A program made the position numbers and the translations under genes. From an uncultured Blautia sp. (GTDB lineage Bacteria > Bacillota > Clostridia > Lachnospirales > Lachnospiraceae), in NCBI GenBank assembly GCA_937900135.1, contig CALCDJ010000084.1:6018-70017 (forward strand): DNA of 64,000 nucleotides, given 5' to 3'. This document shows positions 1 through 8,006 of this stretch, one piece after another. Each line of letters starts with the position of its first letter. Within the stretch, counting starts at the first letter, position 1. The notes beneath the pieces were generated by a model. The model was not told where the DNA came from and did no database searches. It saw only the letters and a program-made list of their open reading frames with translations.

Positions 1-1
1 G

Positions 2-1486
2 GATATGGATCCTCAGACCATCAAAGCTGTATGGGGATTCAACGGAACAGAAAGACCAGGAGCAGTTTATCTGGCATCCGTTCTGGCCACACATGCTCAG
101 AAAGGACTTCCTGCATTCGGTATCTACGGACATGAAGTTTGCGAAGCAGACGATACATCCATTCCGGAAGACGTTACAGAGAAACTGTTAAGATTCGGCC
201 GCGCAGCAGTTGCAGCAGCTACCATGAGAGGAAAATCCTACTTACAGATCGGTTCCATCTGCATGGGTATCGGCGGATCCATTATTGATTCCGACTTTAT
301 CGAGTCCTATTTAGGAATGCGTGTAGAATCTGTTGACGAGGTAGAAATCATCCGTCGTATGACAGAAGGCATCTACGATCACGCAGAATTTGAAAAAGCA
401 CTTGCATGGGCAAAAGAAACCTGCAAGATCGGCTTTGATAAGAACCCGGAAGAACTGCAGATGACAGACGAGAAGAAAGAAGAGCAGTTTGAATTTGTTG
501 TTAAAATGGCAGTAATCATCAAAGAACTGATGAATGGATGCGACAACTTAGATCCAAAATTCTCTGAAGAAGCAATCGGACACAATGCTCTGGCAGCTGG
601 TTTCCAGGGACAGAGACAGTGGACAGACTTCTATCCGAACGGTGACTTTGCAGAGGCAGTTTTAAATACATCCTTTGACTGGAACGGAGCAAGAGAACCA
701 TACATTCTCGCAACAGAAAATGACGTATTAAACGGTCTTGGTATGATGTTCATGAAACTTCTGACCAATCGTGCGCAGATGTTTGCTGACGTTCGTACTT
801 ACTGGAGCCCGGATGCAGTTAAGAGAGCTACCGGATATGAGCTGGAAGGTGTTGCTAAAGAAAACGGCGGTTTCATTCACCTGATTAACTCCGGTGCATG
901 CTGTCTGGATGCAAACGGCGGTGCAAAAGACGAAAACGGCAACGCAGTTATGAAAGAATGGTGGAATGTAACAGAAGAAGACCAGAAAGCAATCATGGAT
1001 GCAACTACATGGAATGCAGCAGACAACGGCTACTTCCGTGGCGGCGGATTCTCTTCCAGATTTGAGACAAAAGATGAGATGCCAGCTACTATGATTCGTC
1101 TGAATCTTGTAAAAGGTTTAGGACCGGTTCTTCAGATTGCAGAAGGATGGACAGTTGCTCTGCCAGAAGAAGTATCTGATAAATTATGGAAACGTACAGA
1201 CTATACATGGCCATGTACATGGTTTGCTCCAAGATGCACAGGCGAAGGTGCATTTAAGACAGCTTACGATGTGATGAATAACTGGGGCGCTAACCACGGT
1301 GCAATTTCCTACGGCCATATTGGTGCAGATCTGATTACAATGTGTTCTATGCTGAGAATTCCAGTTTGCATGCACAACGTACCGGAAGAAAAGATCTTCC
1401 GTCCGGCAGCATGGAACGCATTCGGCATGGACAAAGAAGGCGCAGACTTCAGAGCATGCCAGACTTACGGACCACTTTACAAATAA
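2..1486 (+). CDS. fucI: L-fucose isomerase, 5' end cut by window edge
   Basis: This enzyme interconverts L-fucose and L-fuculose (also D-arabinose and D-ribulose) in the cytoplasm, using a divalent metal. The reading frame is already open at the window edge, and about 494 residues are visible of a family length near 590, so roughly 100 N-terminal residues lie upstream. The catalytic pair seen in E. coli FucI is present: a Glu in ATENDV followed 24 residues later by an Asp in FADVRTYW, with a His in the C-terminal ANHGAISYGH segment. A strong terminator follows the stop. No fuculokinase or fuculose-phosphate aldolase lies in the window, although a FucU-type mutarotase is found about 20 kb downstream. 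The family call is firm; fucose versus arabinose preference cannot be read from the sequence. Confidence 0.93.
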   Translation, partial: DMDPQTIKAVWGFNGTERPGAVYLASVLATHAQKGLPAFGIYGHEVCEADDTSIPEDVTEKLLRFGRAAVAAATMRGKSYLQIGSICMGIGGSIIDSDFIESYLGMRVESVDEVEIIRRMTEGIYDHAEFEKALAWAKETCKIGFDKNPEELQMTDEKKEEQFEFVVKMAVIIKELMNGCDNLDPKFSEEAIGHNALAAGFQGQRQWTDFYPNGDFAEAVLNTSFDWNGAREPYILATENDVLNGLGMMFMKLLTNRAQMFADVRTYWSPDAVKRATGYELEGVAKENGGFIHLINSGACCLDANGGAKDENGNAVMKEWWNVTEEDQKAIMDATTWNAADNGYFRGGGFSSRFETKDEMPATMIRLNLVKGLGPVLQIAEGWTVALPEEVSDKLWKRTDYTWPCTWFAPRCTGEGAFKTAYDVMNNWGANHGAISYGHIGADLITMCSMLRIPVCMHNVPEEKIFRPAAWNAFGMDKEGADFRACQTYGPLYK

Positions 1487-1503
1487 TATACATATTCAAT
1501 TTT

Positions 1504-1539
1504 AAACACACCCCGGACGATGTTCCGGGGTGTGTTTTT
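1504..1539 (+). terminator. Rho-independent terminator after fucI
   Basis: A 14-bp perfect stem (1504-1517 with 1524-1537) encloses a 6-nt loop and ends in a run of T. It lies 18 bases after the fucI stop. Confidence 0.9.
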
Positions 1540-1629
1540 CCTGTAAACAAAAAATGTTTCGTGAGAATGTGATCAGATACATAAGGAATTTTCCGTCGAA
1601 TCCCATCGAAACTTTCCTGAAAAAAGGGA

Positions 1630-1658
1630 TTATCAATTCTTGTAAGGTGTGATAGAAT
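1630..1658 (+). promoter_or_regulatory. Candidate sigma-A promoter for the SH3 protein gene
   Basis: TTATCA at 1630-1635 and TAGAAT at 1653-1658 are separated by 17 bases, about 40 bases before the start codon. The -35 matches the consensus at four of six positions. Confidence 0.5.
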
Positions 1659-1700
1659 GGTAACAGATGGAGTAAGAAAAAGGAAATAGAAGGGATGATT

Positions 1701-2693
1701 ATGAGAAAATTAAAGGTATTTCTGGCGGTTTTGGTTATTTGTTTGATGGGGACCTGTATGGTAAGAGCCGATGAATCTGGAGAGCGACCAGATTATTACA
1801 CAGATTACTATATGATTGTGGAATCCAAAGGTGGTGGAATTGATCTTTATTCCTCCGCATCCAAAGAGGTGCCTAAGATCAATGAGGAGCTGATTCCCAA
1901 TGGAACAGCGCTTCATATTGAAGGCGAAAAGGAAGATAAGGATAAGAGAACATGGGGATATGTGCAGTATCATGGAATGCATGGGTATGTTCCGTTGGAT
2001 GACTGTAAGCCGGTACGGCGTTCAGAAGCAATTCGTTCAGAACTGTCAGTGTCCGAAAAAGAAGACGTATCCTATGATGTGGAGGTTTCCTCCAGAGAAA
2101 AAGCTATTTTTCTGTATAACGGACCAGGAGAGAAATTTGATCGGGTTTCCAATGCACAGGAAATCCCCAATGGTGAAAAACTTTCTATTTCTCAGGAAAT
2201 TACATCAGAAGATACAGGTAAATGGGGCCTGACAGAATATCAGGGAACCGAAGGATGGGTTGCTCTGGACGAAACAAAAGAATGGAAGGAAAAAGAACTT
2301 CCGGCAGATATGGTAGAAATGAAATTGGAAGAGAACAAAGTAACACCAACACCTTCCAAAGAACCAGTCCCTTCAGCGACACCAACACCTTCCAAAGAAC
2401 CGGTAAATACACCAACACCAGTGCCAACAGTTACTGCTTCGCCAACACCATCTCCAAAGGCAGAAATAACACCTCAGGTGACAGTAAAAGAAGAAAAGAC
2501 ACTAACCAGGAAACCAACGGAAAAGCCTGAGATAACGAAAGAGGCGGATCAGAAATCCGAAGAAGCCAAAGAAGCTTCCGGTAAACAGATTTCTTCCTCT
2601 GCTTCCTGGTTTGCCAGTCCTTTTGTGTGGATTGGAATTCTAAGCCTTCTGGCGGTGATTCTTTTGCTTATTTATCATTTTAAGAAAAGATAG
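1701..2693 (+). CDS. SH3-domain surface protein with Pro/Thr stalk and C-terminal membrane anchor
   Basis: The protein is probably exported and held at the membrane. It begins with a signal peptide (MRKLKVFLAVLVIC) followed by two bacterial SH3-like segments at about residues 28-105 and 115-200, each with the W-G-x-x-x-Y-x-G-x-x-G-(W/Y)-V pattern typical of such domains. A low-complexity Pro/Thr/Glu/Lys stalk spans about 215-290, and a single hydrophobic helix with a basic KKR tail ends the protein. An ATG at 1695 directly abuts the AGAAGGG ribosome site, so the ATG at 1701 (six-base spacing) is the better start. SH3-like domains of this type often bind cell wall, but no enzyme domain is present and the role is unknown. 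It stands alone before an esterase gene. Confidence 0.75.
   Translation: MRKLKVFLAVLVICLMGTCMVRADESGERPDYYTDYYMIVESKGGGIDLYSSASKEVPKINEELIPNGTALHIEGEKEDKDKRTWGYVQYHGMHGYVPLDDCKPVRRSEAIRSELSVSEKEDVSYDVEVSSREKAIFLYNGPGEKFDRVSNAQEIPNGEKLSISQEITSEDTGKWGLTEYQGTEGWVALDETKEWKEKELPADMVEMKLEENKVTPTPSKEPVPSATPTPSKEPVNTPTPVPTVTASPTPSPKAEITPQVTVKEEKTLTRKPTEKPEITKEADQKSEEAKEASGKQISSSASWFASPFVWIGILSLLAVILLLIYHFKKR
2343..2401 (+). repeat. Short direct repeat coding the Pro/Thr stalk
   Basis: A 23-base unit at 2343-2365 is repeated exactly at 2379-2401, a period of 36 bases (12 codons, core TPTPSKEP). A diverged TPTP stretch follows. It is an in-frame coding repeat that can lengthen or shorten without shifting the frame. 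Confidence 0.85.
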
Positions 2694-2710
2694 GAAGGAA
2701 ATGACATAAG

Positions 2711-3544
2711 ATGATACATAAAAAAATTTCCATTGATGTGCAGGGAGAGCATAGTGAAAGTGCATACATGCTTACCTACTTCTGGGAAGAATCCAGGGAA
2801 TTATATCCAGGACAGAAACGTCCGGTGATCCTCATCTGCCCCGGAGGTGCCTATCGAATGACATCAGACAGAGAGGCAGAAGCAATTGCAATTCGATTTA
2901 TGAGCATGGGATATCATACAGCGGTTCTGCGCTACAGCGTGTCTCCGGCGCGTTATCCAGTTGCATTGCATCAGCTGGCAAAGGCTGTAAGTATTTTAAG
3001 AGAAAGAAGTGAAGAGTGGTTCATAAGACCAGAGCAGGTTGTTGTTATGGGCTTTTCAGCAGGCGGCCATCTGGCAGCTTCTCTGGGAATGTTCTGGAAT
3101 CAAGGTGAGATTACAAACGCTCTAGAACTTGCACCAGAGCAGATTCGTCCCAATGGGATGATTCTATGCTACCCGGTTATCACTTCAGGAGCGTTTGGTC
3201 ATGAAGAGAGTTTTCGGAATCTTCTTGGAGAACGTTACGAAGAACTTCGTGAGCAGATGTCTCTGGAAAAGCAGGTAAGTAAAGATACACCAAAAACATT
3301 TATCTGGCATACGTTTGAAGATACGGTGGTTGTACCGGAAAATTCACTGTTCTTTGTACAGGCTATGAAAAAAGCTGGAATTCCTGTGGAATATCATCTG
3401 TTTCCAGAAGGAAACCATGGAATTGGGCTTGGAAATGAATTGACAGCCAACGAAAATGGAAGAGGAATTGTTCCTGGATGCGAAGTCTGGAGCAGTCTTG
3501 CAGAGCGGTGGCTGAATCGGGAGTTTCCCTGGTGGAATCACTGA
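2711..3544 (+). CDS. Alpha/beta hydrolase, carbohydrate esterase-like
   Basis: This is a cytoplasmic serine hydrolase of the BD-FAE/dienelactone-hydrolase type, often annotated as acetyl esterase or xylan esterase. An oxyanion-hole motif (CPGGAY) lies near residue 45, the nucleophile elbow GFSAGGH near residue 112, an acidic residue in HTFEDTVV near 200, and the catalytic His in EGNHGIGL near 235. The length of 277 residues fits the family. No signal peptide is present, so it would act on imported oligosaccharides. It starts 17 bases after the SH3 protein gene, probably on the same transcript, and ends at a clear terminator. Acetyl removal from plant oligosaccharides would suit the neighbouring glycosidase genes, but this is inference from position. 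Confidence 0.8.
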   Translation: MIHKKISIDVQGEHSESAYMLTYFWEESRELYPGQKRPVILICPGGAYRMTSDREAEAIAIRFMSMGYHTAVLRYSVSPARYPVALHQLAKAVSILRERSEEWFIRPEQVVVMGFSAGGHLAASLGMFWNQGEITNALELAPEQIRPNGMILCYPVITSGAFGHEESFRNLLGERYEELREQMSLEKQVSKDTPKTFIWHTFEDTVVVPENSLFFVQAMKKAGIPVEYHLFPEGNHGIGLGNELTANENGRGIVPGCEVWSSLAERWLNREFPWWNH

Positions 3545-3560
3545 TAGATCTATTTAATGG

Positions 3561-3607
3561 AAAAGGCAATCTATGAAACATTTGATGGTTTCTTGATTGC
3601 CTTTTTT
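3561..3607 (+). terminator. Rho-independent terminator after the esterase gene
   Basis: An AAAAGGCAATC arm at 3561-3571 pairs with GATTGCCTTTT from 3595 onward, and a T run follows. Confidence 0.85.
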
Positions 3608-3748
3608 GCACCTAAATTTAATTGAATTATTTATAAATATTTATGAAAATACAAAGGGGGAATTTATGAAAAATACATAAAAAGTAAGAAATAAAATTGT
3701 TTAAACTGACGAAAAAGAGATGATAACTAAAAAAACAAGGATTATATC

Positions 3749-3777
3749 TTGACAACGAGAAGAGTAAGTAATATTAT
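3749..3777 (+). promoter_or_regulatory. Sigma-A promoter of the first CUT1 operon
   Basis: TTGACA (3749-3754) and TATTAT (3772-3777) are separated by exactly 17 bases. The leader to the start codon is about 60 bases. Confidence 0.8.
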
Positions 3778-3844
3778 CTAGCTAAAGAATTTATAAATTC
3801 ATTGGGAAAATTTACAAGCGTGTATAAGGAAAAGGAGGAAAAAA

Positions 3845-5107
3845 ATGAAAAAACGTGTTTTAGCAATGGTAATGACAGCAGCGATGGTTCTTACTGGTGT
3901 AGTTGGATTTGGAACCACAGAGGCGAAGGCAGACGGAGAAGAAATCACCGTATGGGCTTGGGATCAGGCATTTAACGGATATGCTATGGAAGAAGCAGCA
4001 AAGCTTTACGATGGAATTAAGATTAATTTTGTAGAAATGGCAAAAGCAGATGCTCTTAAAAAAATTCATACGGTACTTGCTTCCGGTGTGACAGAAGACC
4101 TTCCGGAAATTGTTTTGATCAGCGATCTTGCTGCACAGGGATATTTAATGTCTTATCCAGATGCATTTATGCCTATGGATGATGTGATCAATTACGATGA
4201 TTTTGCAGAATATAAAAAAGCAGCTGTTTCCTATGATGGAAAAGGATACGGCGTACCTTTTGATACAGGTGCTGCAGGTCTGTTTTATCGTACAGATTAT
4301 ATGGAAGAGATTGGATACAGTCAGGAAGATATGCAGGATCTGACATGGGAAGAGTATCTGTCTTTGGGAGAAAAACTAAAAGAAAAGGGACATTCTCTTC
4401 AGACTTTCAATCCTAATGATATTGCAGAATTTCAGATTATGCTCCAGTCAGCTGGAAAATGGTTTACAGATGAAGAGGGAAAAGCAGACTTCACAGATAA
4501 TGCAGCTCTGAAAGAATGTTTTGAGATTTTTAAAACTTTAAATGAATCTGATTATTGTAAGGTGGTAAGTGACTGGACTGAGTTTGCAGGTGCTATCAAT
4601 GGTGGAGATGTGGCTTGTGTTTTAAGAGGCTCCTGGATTTCTTCTACCATTATTGCAGAACCAGAACAGAGTGGAAAATGGGCGGTAGCTCCAATTCCTA
4701 AAATGAGTGTAGAGGGAGCAACACAGGCATCCAATCAGGGCGGTTCCAGCTGGTTTGTCCTCAATAACAGTAAAAATGCAGAAAAAGCAGCCGATTTCCT
4801 GGCAAAAACCTTTGGTGGAAGTACAGAATTGTATAACACACTTCTTGGTGAAAAGAATATTATGGGAACCTATCTCCCGGCAGCAGATGTAGAAGCATAC
4901 GATGCAAAGGATGAATTCTACGGCGGTCAGGAAGTAAATAAACTGCTTGCAGATTGGATGGAACAGGTTCCGGCAGTAAATACAGGAGCTTTTTCTGCAG
5001 AAGCACAGGCAGCTTTGACAGCAGTAATGCCTCAGTATCTGGCTGGAGGAGATCTGGCAGAATGCCTGGAAGAAGCAGCAGCTCAGTTTGAACAATCTAT
5101 TCAGTAA
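3845..5107 (+). CDS. Sugar ABC transporter substrate-binding protein (CUT1, family 1)
   Basis: This extracellular protein captures a sugar or oligosaccharide for the permeases encoded next to it. Residues 1-30 form a signal peptide (basic MKKR, hydrophobic core, AKADGEE after it), and the mature part starts with EITVWAWDQ, typical of family 1 binding proteins. The total length of 420 residues is normal. There is no cysteine anywhere in the signal region, so the usual lipoprotein anchor is missing. A perfect AAAGGAGGA site precedes the ATG. A strong hairpin separates it from the first permease gene, which probably lets the binding protein be made in excess. A GH42 beta-galactosidase and a LacI regulator downstream suggest a galactoside-type ligand (inference). 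Confidence 0.88.
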   Translation: MKKRVLAMVMTAAMVLTGVVGFGTTEAKADGEEITVWAWDQAFNGYAMEEAAKLYDGIKINFVEMAKADALKKIHTVLASGVTEDLPEIVLISDLAAQGYLMSYPDAFMPMDDVINYDDFAEYKKAAVSYDGKGYGVPFDTGAAGLFYRTDYMEEIGYSQEDMQDLTWEEYLSLGEKLKEKGHSLQTFNPNDIAEFQIMLQSAGKWFTDEEGKADFTDNAALKECFEIFKTLNESDYCKVVSDWTEFAGAINGGDVACVLRGSWISSTIIAEPEQSGKWAVAPIPKMSVEGATQASNQGGSSWFVLNNSKNAEKAADFLAKTFGGSTELYNTLLGEKNIMGTYLPAADVEAYDAKDEFYGGQEVNKLLADWMEQVPAVNTGAFSAEAQAALTAVMPQYLAGGDLAECLEEAAAQFEQSIQ

Positions 5108-5113
5108 TTGATC

Positions 5114-5137
5114 AGAGGAGCACATAGGTGCTCCTCT
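5114..5137 (+). terminator. Attenuator or mRNA-stabilising hairpin after the binding-protein gene
   Basis: A perfect 10-bp stem (5114-5123 with 5128-5137) has a 4-nt loop and only three T after it. It is better read as a partial terminator or 3'-end protector within the operon than as a full stop. Confidence 0.75.
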
Positions 5138-5157
5138 TTGAAAATAAGGAGGAGACT

Positions 5158-6036
5158 ATGAGGACACGCGGGAAGAAAAAATATTCTTTTTCCGGATGGA
5201 CAATGGTGATCGGGGCATCTGCTCTGGTATTGATCTTTAGTTATATCCCTATGGTACAGGCATTCTTTTTGTCTTTAAAAACAGGAAAAGGAGCAAATCT
5301 CACATTTGCCGGGTTTGCAAACTATGTTCGTATGATAAAGGACACAACTTTTTGGACAACGATGGGAAATACATTATTATATGCAGTGATTCAGATTCCT
5401 GTAATGTTGCTTCTGGCACTTTTGATAGCGGTTCTTTTGAATGATCCGAAATTGAAGGGCAGGGGGATTTATCGAACCTGTATTTTTCTTCCATGTGTAA
5501 CGTCCTTGGTATCATATTCTATTCTGTTTAAAAATTTATTTGCAGTAGATGGTATTGTGAATCAGATTTTGCTTAAATTAGGGGTTGTCGATCAGGCGAT
5601 TCCCTTTGTTCTGGATAAGACATGGGCAAAAGTAGTGATTATTGTTGCGTTGATCTGGAGATACACGGGATATTATATGATTTTCTTTTTATCTGCTTTA
5701 CAGAATATTGACAAATCTGTTTATGAAGCAGCAAAGATGGACGGCTGTACCTTCCGCCAGTCTTTCTTTCGGATTACATTACCTTTGATGAAGCCGATTG
5801 TTTTTCTCACGAGCATCATGGCTCTTACTTCGACATTACAGTTGTTTGATGAGGTAGTGAATTTAACGGCAGGAGGTCCTGGAAATGCGACAAGAACCAT
5901 ATCACAGTATATCTATGATCTGTCCTTTAATTTTGTTCCAAGTTATGGATACTCGGCGGCAATCTCTTATATAGTCTTACTTTTGATCATTGTATTGACG
6001 ATTGTGCAGAAAGGAATTACAGGTGAAAAAGAATGA
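5158..6036 (+). CDS. Sugar ABC transporter permease (MalF/UgpA type)
   Basis: This is one half of the membrane channel of the CUT1 importer. The protein has six or so hydrophobic helices, and the EAA loop that docks the ATPase is seen as EAAKMDGCTFRQSFFRITLP near residue 190. Start choice: AAGGAGGA at 5147-5154 sets the ATG at 5158 (MRTRGKKKYSF), while an upstream in-frame ATG at 5128 falls inside the hairpin stem and has no ribosome site. The length of 292 residues is normal for the family. The stop overlaps the next gene's ATG by four bases, showing coupled translation. No ATPase gene is nearby, so a shared MsmX/MsmK-type ATPase encoded elsewhere is expected. Confidence 0.88.
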   Translation: MRTRGKKKYSFSGWTMVIGASALVLIFSYIPMVQAFFLSLKTGKGANLTFAGFANYVRMIKDTTFWTTMGNTLLYAVIQIPVMLLLALLIAVLLNDPKLKGRGIYRTCIFLPCVTSLVSYSILFKNLFAVDGIVNQILLKLGVVDQAIPFVLDKTWAKVVIIVALIWRYTGYYMIFFLSALQNIDKSVYEAAKMDGCTFRQSFFRITLPLMKPIVFLTSIMALTSTLQLFDEVVNLTAGGPGNATRTISQYIYDLSFNFVPSYGYSAAISYIVLLLIIVLTIVQKGITGEKE

Positions 6037-6839
6037 GAACTTTAGGGAAAACATTTAAGCATATATTTTTACTTCTTGCTTCCTTCATTTCTGTCTTTCC
6101 GTTTTACTGGATGATCGTAAGCGCTACCAATGATTCTAAAGATATTACTATGGGAAAACTGACTTTTGGTTCTTCTCTGGTAAAAAATGTGACCAATGCT
6201 TTTGAAAATGCGAATCTTTTTCAAGCGTTTGGAAATTCTGCATTTTTGGCGGTCGTGATTACCGTATTATCTCTTTTGCTCTGTTCGATTGCTGGATATG
6301 CTTTTGTAATTTATCCTGGCAAGGGAAAAGAAATTTTATTTCTTGCTTTGATTGCATCTATGATGGTACCATTTGCGTCAAAGATTATTCCAATGTTTCG
6401 AATGTTTTCAAAGATGGGATTATTAAATAGTTTCTGGTCTATTATCCTTCCGGCGGTGGGGACTCCTTTCTTGATCTTTTTCTTTAAACAGAATACGCAT
6501 GCATTTCCGCTGGAAACCATAGAAGCGGCAAGAGTAGATGGATTGAGTGAATATGGAATTTTTTTCAAAATTTATATGCCAATGATGAAATCTACCTATG
6601 CAGCGGCAGGGATTTTTTCTTTTATGGCAAGTTGGAATAACTATATGTGGCCGCTGATCGCACTGCAAAGTGATTCCAAGTTTACGCTGCCTCTTACGGT
6701 ATCCAATCTGGCAGCAGGATTCACTCCAGATTATGGAATGGTTATGGTGGGAATTATTTTATCTACTTTACCAACTGTTCTGGTATTTTTCCTTCTTCAA
6801 AAATCTTTTGTGGAAGGAATGGTTGGTTCTGTAAAATAA
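6033..6839 (+). CDS. Sugar ABC transporter permease (MalG/UgpE type)
   Basis: This is the second membrane subunit of the CUT1 importer. It is 268 residues long with about six transmembrane helices and a C-terminal EAA loop (EAARVDGLSEYGIFFKIYMP) near residue 166. It starts in an ATGA overlap with the preceding permease gene, so the two are translated together in equal amounts. No terminator hairpin is clear after the stop, and the next gene, a LacI regulator, has its own promoter 56 bases downstream. Confidence 0.88.
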   Translation: MRTLGKTFKHIFLLLASFISVFPFYWMIVSATNDSKDITMGKLTFGSSLVKNVTNAFENANLFQAFGNSAFLAVVITVLSLLLCSIAGYAFVIYPGKGKEILFLALIASMMVPFASKIIPMFRMFSKMGLLNSFWSIILPAVGTPFLIFFFKQNTHAFPLETIEAARVDGLSEYGIFFKIYMPMMKSTYAAAGIFSFMASWNNYMWPLIALQSDSKFTLPLTVSNLAAGFTPDYGMVMVGIILSTLPTVLVFFLLQKSFVEGMVGSVK

Positions 6840-6894
6840 AAACGGCTGCTAAAGAGAAAACTGACAGGAAGTAAGGATCTGCTTTGTGTTCATA

Positions 6895-6923
6895 TTGACA
6901 TTCCTGTTAAAATATTCAATAAT
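6895..6923 (+). promoter_or_regulatory. Candidate promoter for the LacI regulator gene
   Basis: TTGACA at 6895-6900 and AATAAT at 6918-6923 are separated by 17 bases. This would let the regulator and the GH42 gene be transcribed apart from the importer genes. Confidence 0.65.
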
Positions 6924-6970
6924 ATTTATAAAAGTTTTAATTGATTTAGGAAGAATATGAGGGATGGTTC

Positions 6971-7993
6971 ATGGGAATGAAAGTAAAAGATCTTGCAAAA
7001 ATGTTGAATTTGTCGCCTTCAACAGTGTCACTGGTTCTGAATAATAGGCCAGGGATCAGTGAAGCGACCAGAAATAAGGTAAAAGAAGCGGTAAAAGAGT
7101 TGGGTTGCGAGGAACTTCTTGTTCAGGAAACAGAAGAAAAGAAAAATCTTTTGTTTGTAGTTTATCGGAAGCATGGAGAAGAAGTCAGTACACCTTATTT
7201 TTCACAGCTTTTTTCCGAAATTATTGAGGGTGTGGAATATCAGGCAAGAGCAAAGGGATATCATTTGATGATTTCCTATATTGATCAGAATAGTTTTCAG
7301 CAGGAAGCTGCGCGAATTCCGACAGAACAGGCAGAAGGAATCATACTTCTTGCAACAGAGATGAATGAAGAGCAGATTGCAGCTTTTAGGGATATAACGA
7401 TTCCTATGGTAGTTTTAGACAACTATATGGAAGAAAGACAATTTGACTGTGTGACAATGAATAATGAACTTGGCGTTTATGAAGCCGTATCGCATCTGGC
7501 AGAAAAGGGGCATAAAGATATCGGGTATCTACATGTGGTGTGCAATGCCAATAATTTTATGGAACGGTATTTTGGGTTTTTACGTGCAGTGGAAAGACTT
7601 GGACTCCCTTTGAAACGTGAGAATATTTTTGAAATTGCTACAGAAGGTGGAGATGCTGTGTATGCAGAATTAAAACGGGAATTGGAAGGAAAAGAAAAAC
7701 TTCCTACGGCTTTTTTTGCAGATAACGATATTGTGGCAATTTGTGCTATGCGGGTACTTCGGGAATTGGGGTATCAGATACCGGAAGATATATCTATAAT
7801 CGGTTTTGACAATATGACTTTGTCAGAGATGCTGGACCCTCCGTTGACTACCATTCAGATTCCCAAAAAAACAATGGGCATAGCGGCAGTGAATGCGATT
7901 ATTGAAAAGGCAAAAGAAAACAGCCAAGGGACGTTAAAAACAGAGGTTGCGACAACCCTGATTGTCAGACAGAGTGTACGACAATTAGAGTGA
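6971..7993 (+). CDS. LacI-family transcriptional regulator
   Basis: This cytoplasmic regulator probably represses the importer and glycosidase genes around it until an inducing sugar binds. The N-terminal helix-turn-helix is clear (MKVKDLAKMLNLSPSTVSLVLNN), followed by the hinge helix and a periplasmic-binding-protein-like sensor domain from about residue 58 that ends with TTLIVRQSVRQLE. The length of 340 residues is typical. GAGGG eight bases before the ATG supports the start. It is followed after 13 bases by the GH42 gene, which suggests that regulator and enzyme are made together. The operator could not be identified. Confidence 0.9.
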   Translation: MGMKVKDLAKMLNLSPSTVSLVLNNRPGISEATRNKVKEAVKELGCEELLVQETEEKKNLLFVVYRKHGEEVSTPYFSQLFSEIIEGVEYQARAKGYHLMISYIDQNSFQQEAARIPTEQAEGIILLATEMNEEQIAAFRDITIPMVVLDNYMEERQFDCVTMNNELGVYEAVSHLAEKGHKDIGYLHVVCNANNFMERYFGFLRAVERLGLPLKRENIFEIATEGGDAVYAELKRELEGKEKLPTAFFADNDIVAICAMRVLRELGYQIPEDISIIGFDNMTLSEMLDPPLTTIQIPKKTMGIAAVNAIIEKAKENSQGTLKTEVATTLIVRQSVRQLE

Positions 7994-8006
7994 GGAGAAA
8001 TCAAAT

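Larger units (their letters stand above)
3545..3844. other. 300-base intergenic region before the first CUT1 importer
   Basis: It holds the terminator at 3561-3607, then an AT-rich stretch with a GTTTAAAC palindrome at 3699-3706, and a consensus promoter at 3749-3777. No small gene with a ribosome site was found. The long AT-rich leader is where the LacI regulator encoded at 6971 may bind, but no convincing operator is visible. Confidence 0.6.

Noticed and set aside
2343..2401. Repeat with 36-base period considered as a CRISPR array
   Set aside because: The repeat is in frame, only two exact copies exist, and it codes a Pro/Thr stalk; no cas genes are present.
3630..6945. Similar AT-rich AATATTTAT stretches before the binding-protein gene and the LacI gene considered as shared operators
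   Set aside because: The match is short, not symmetrical, and expected by chance in such AT-rich DNA.
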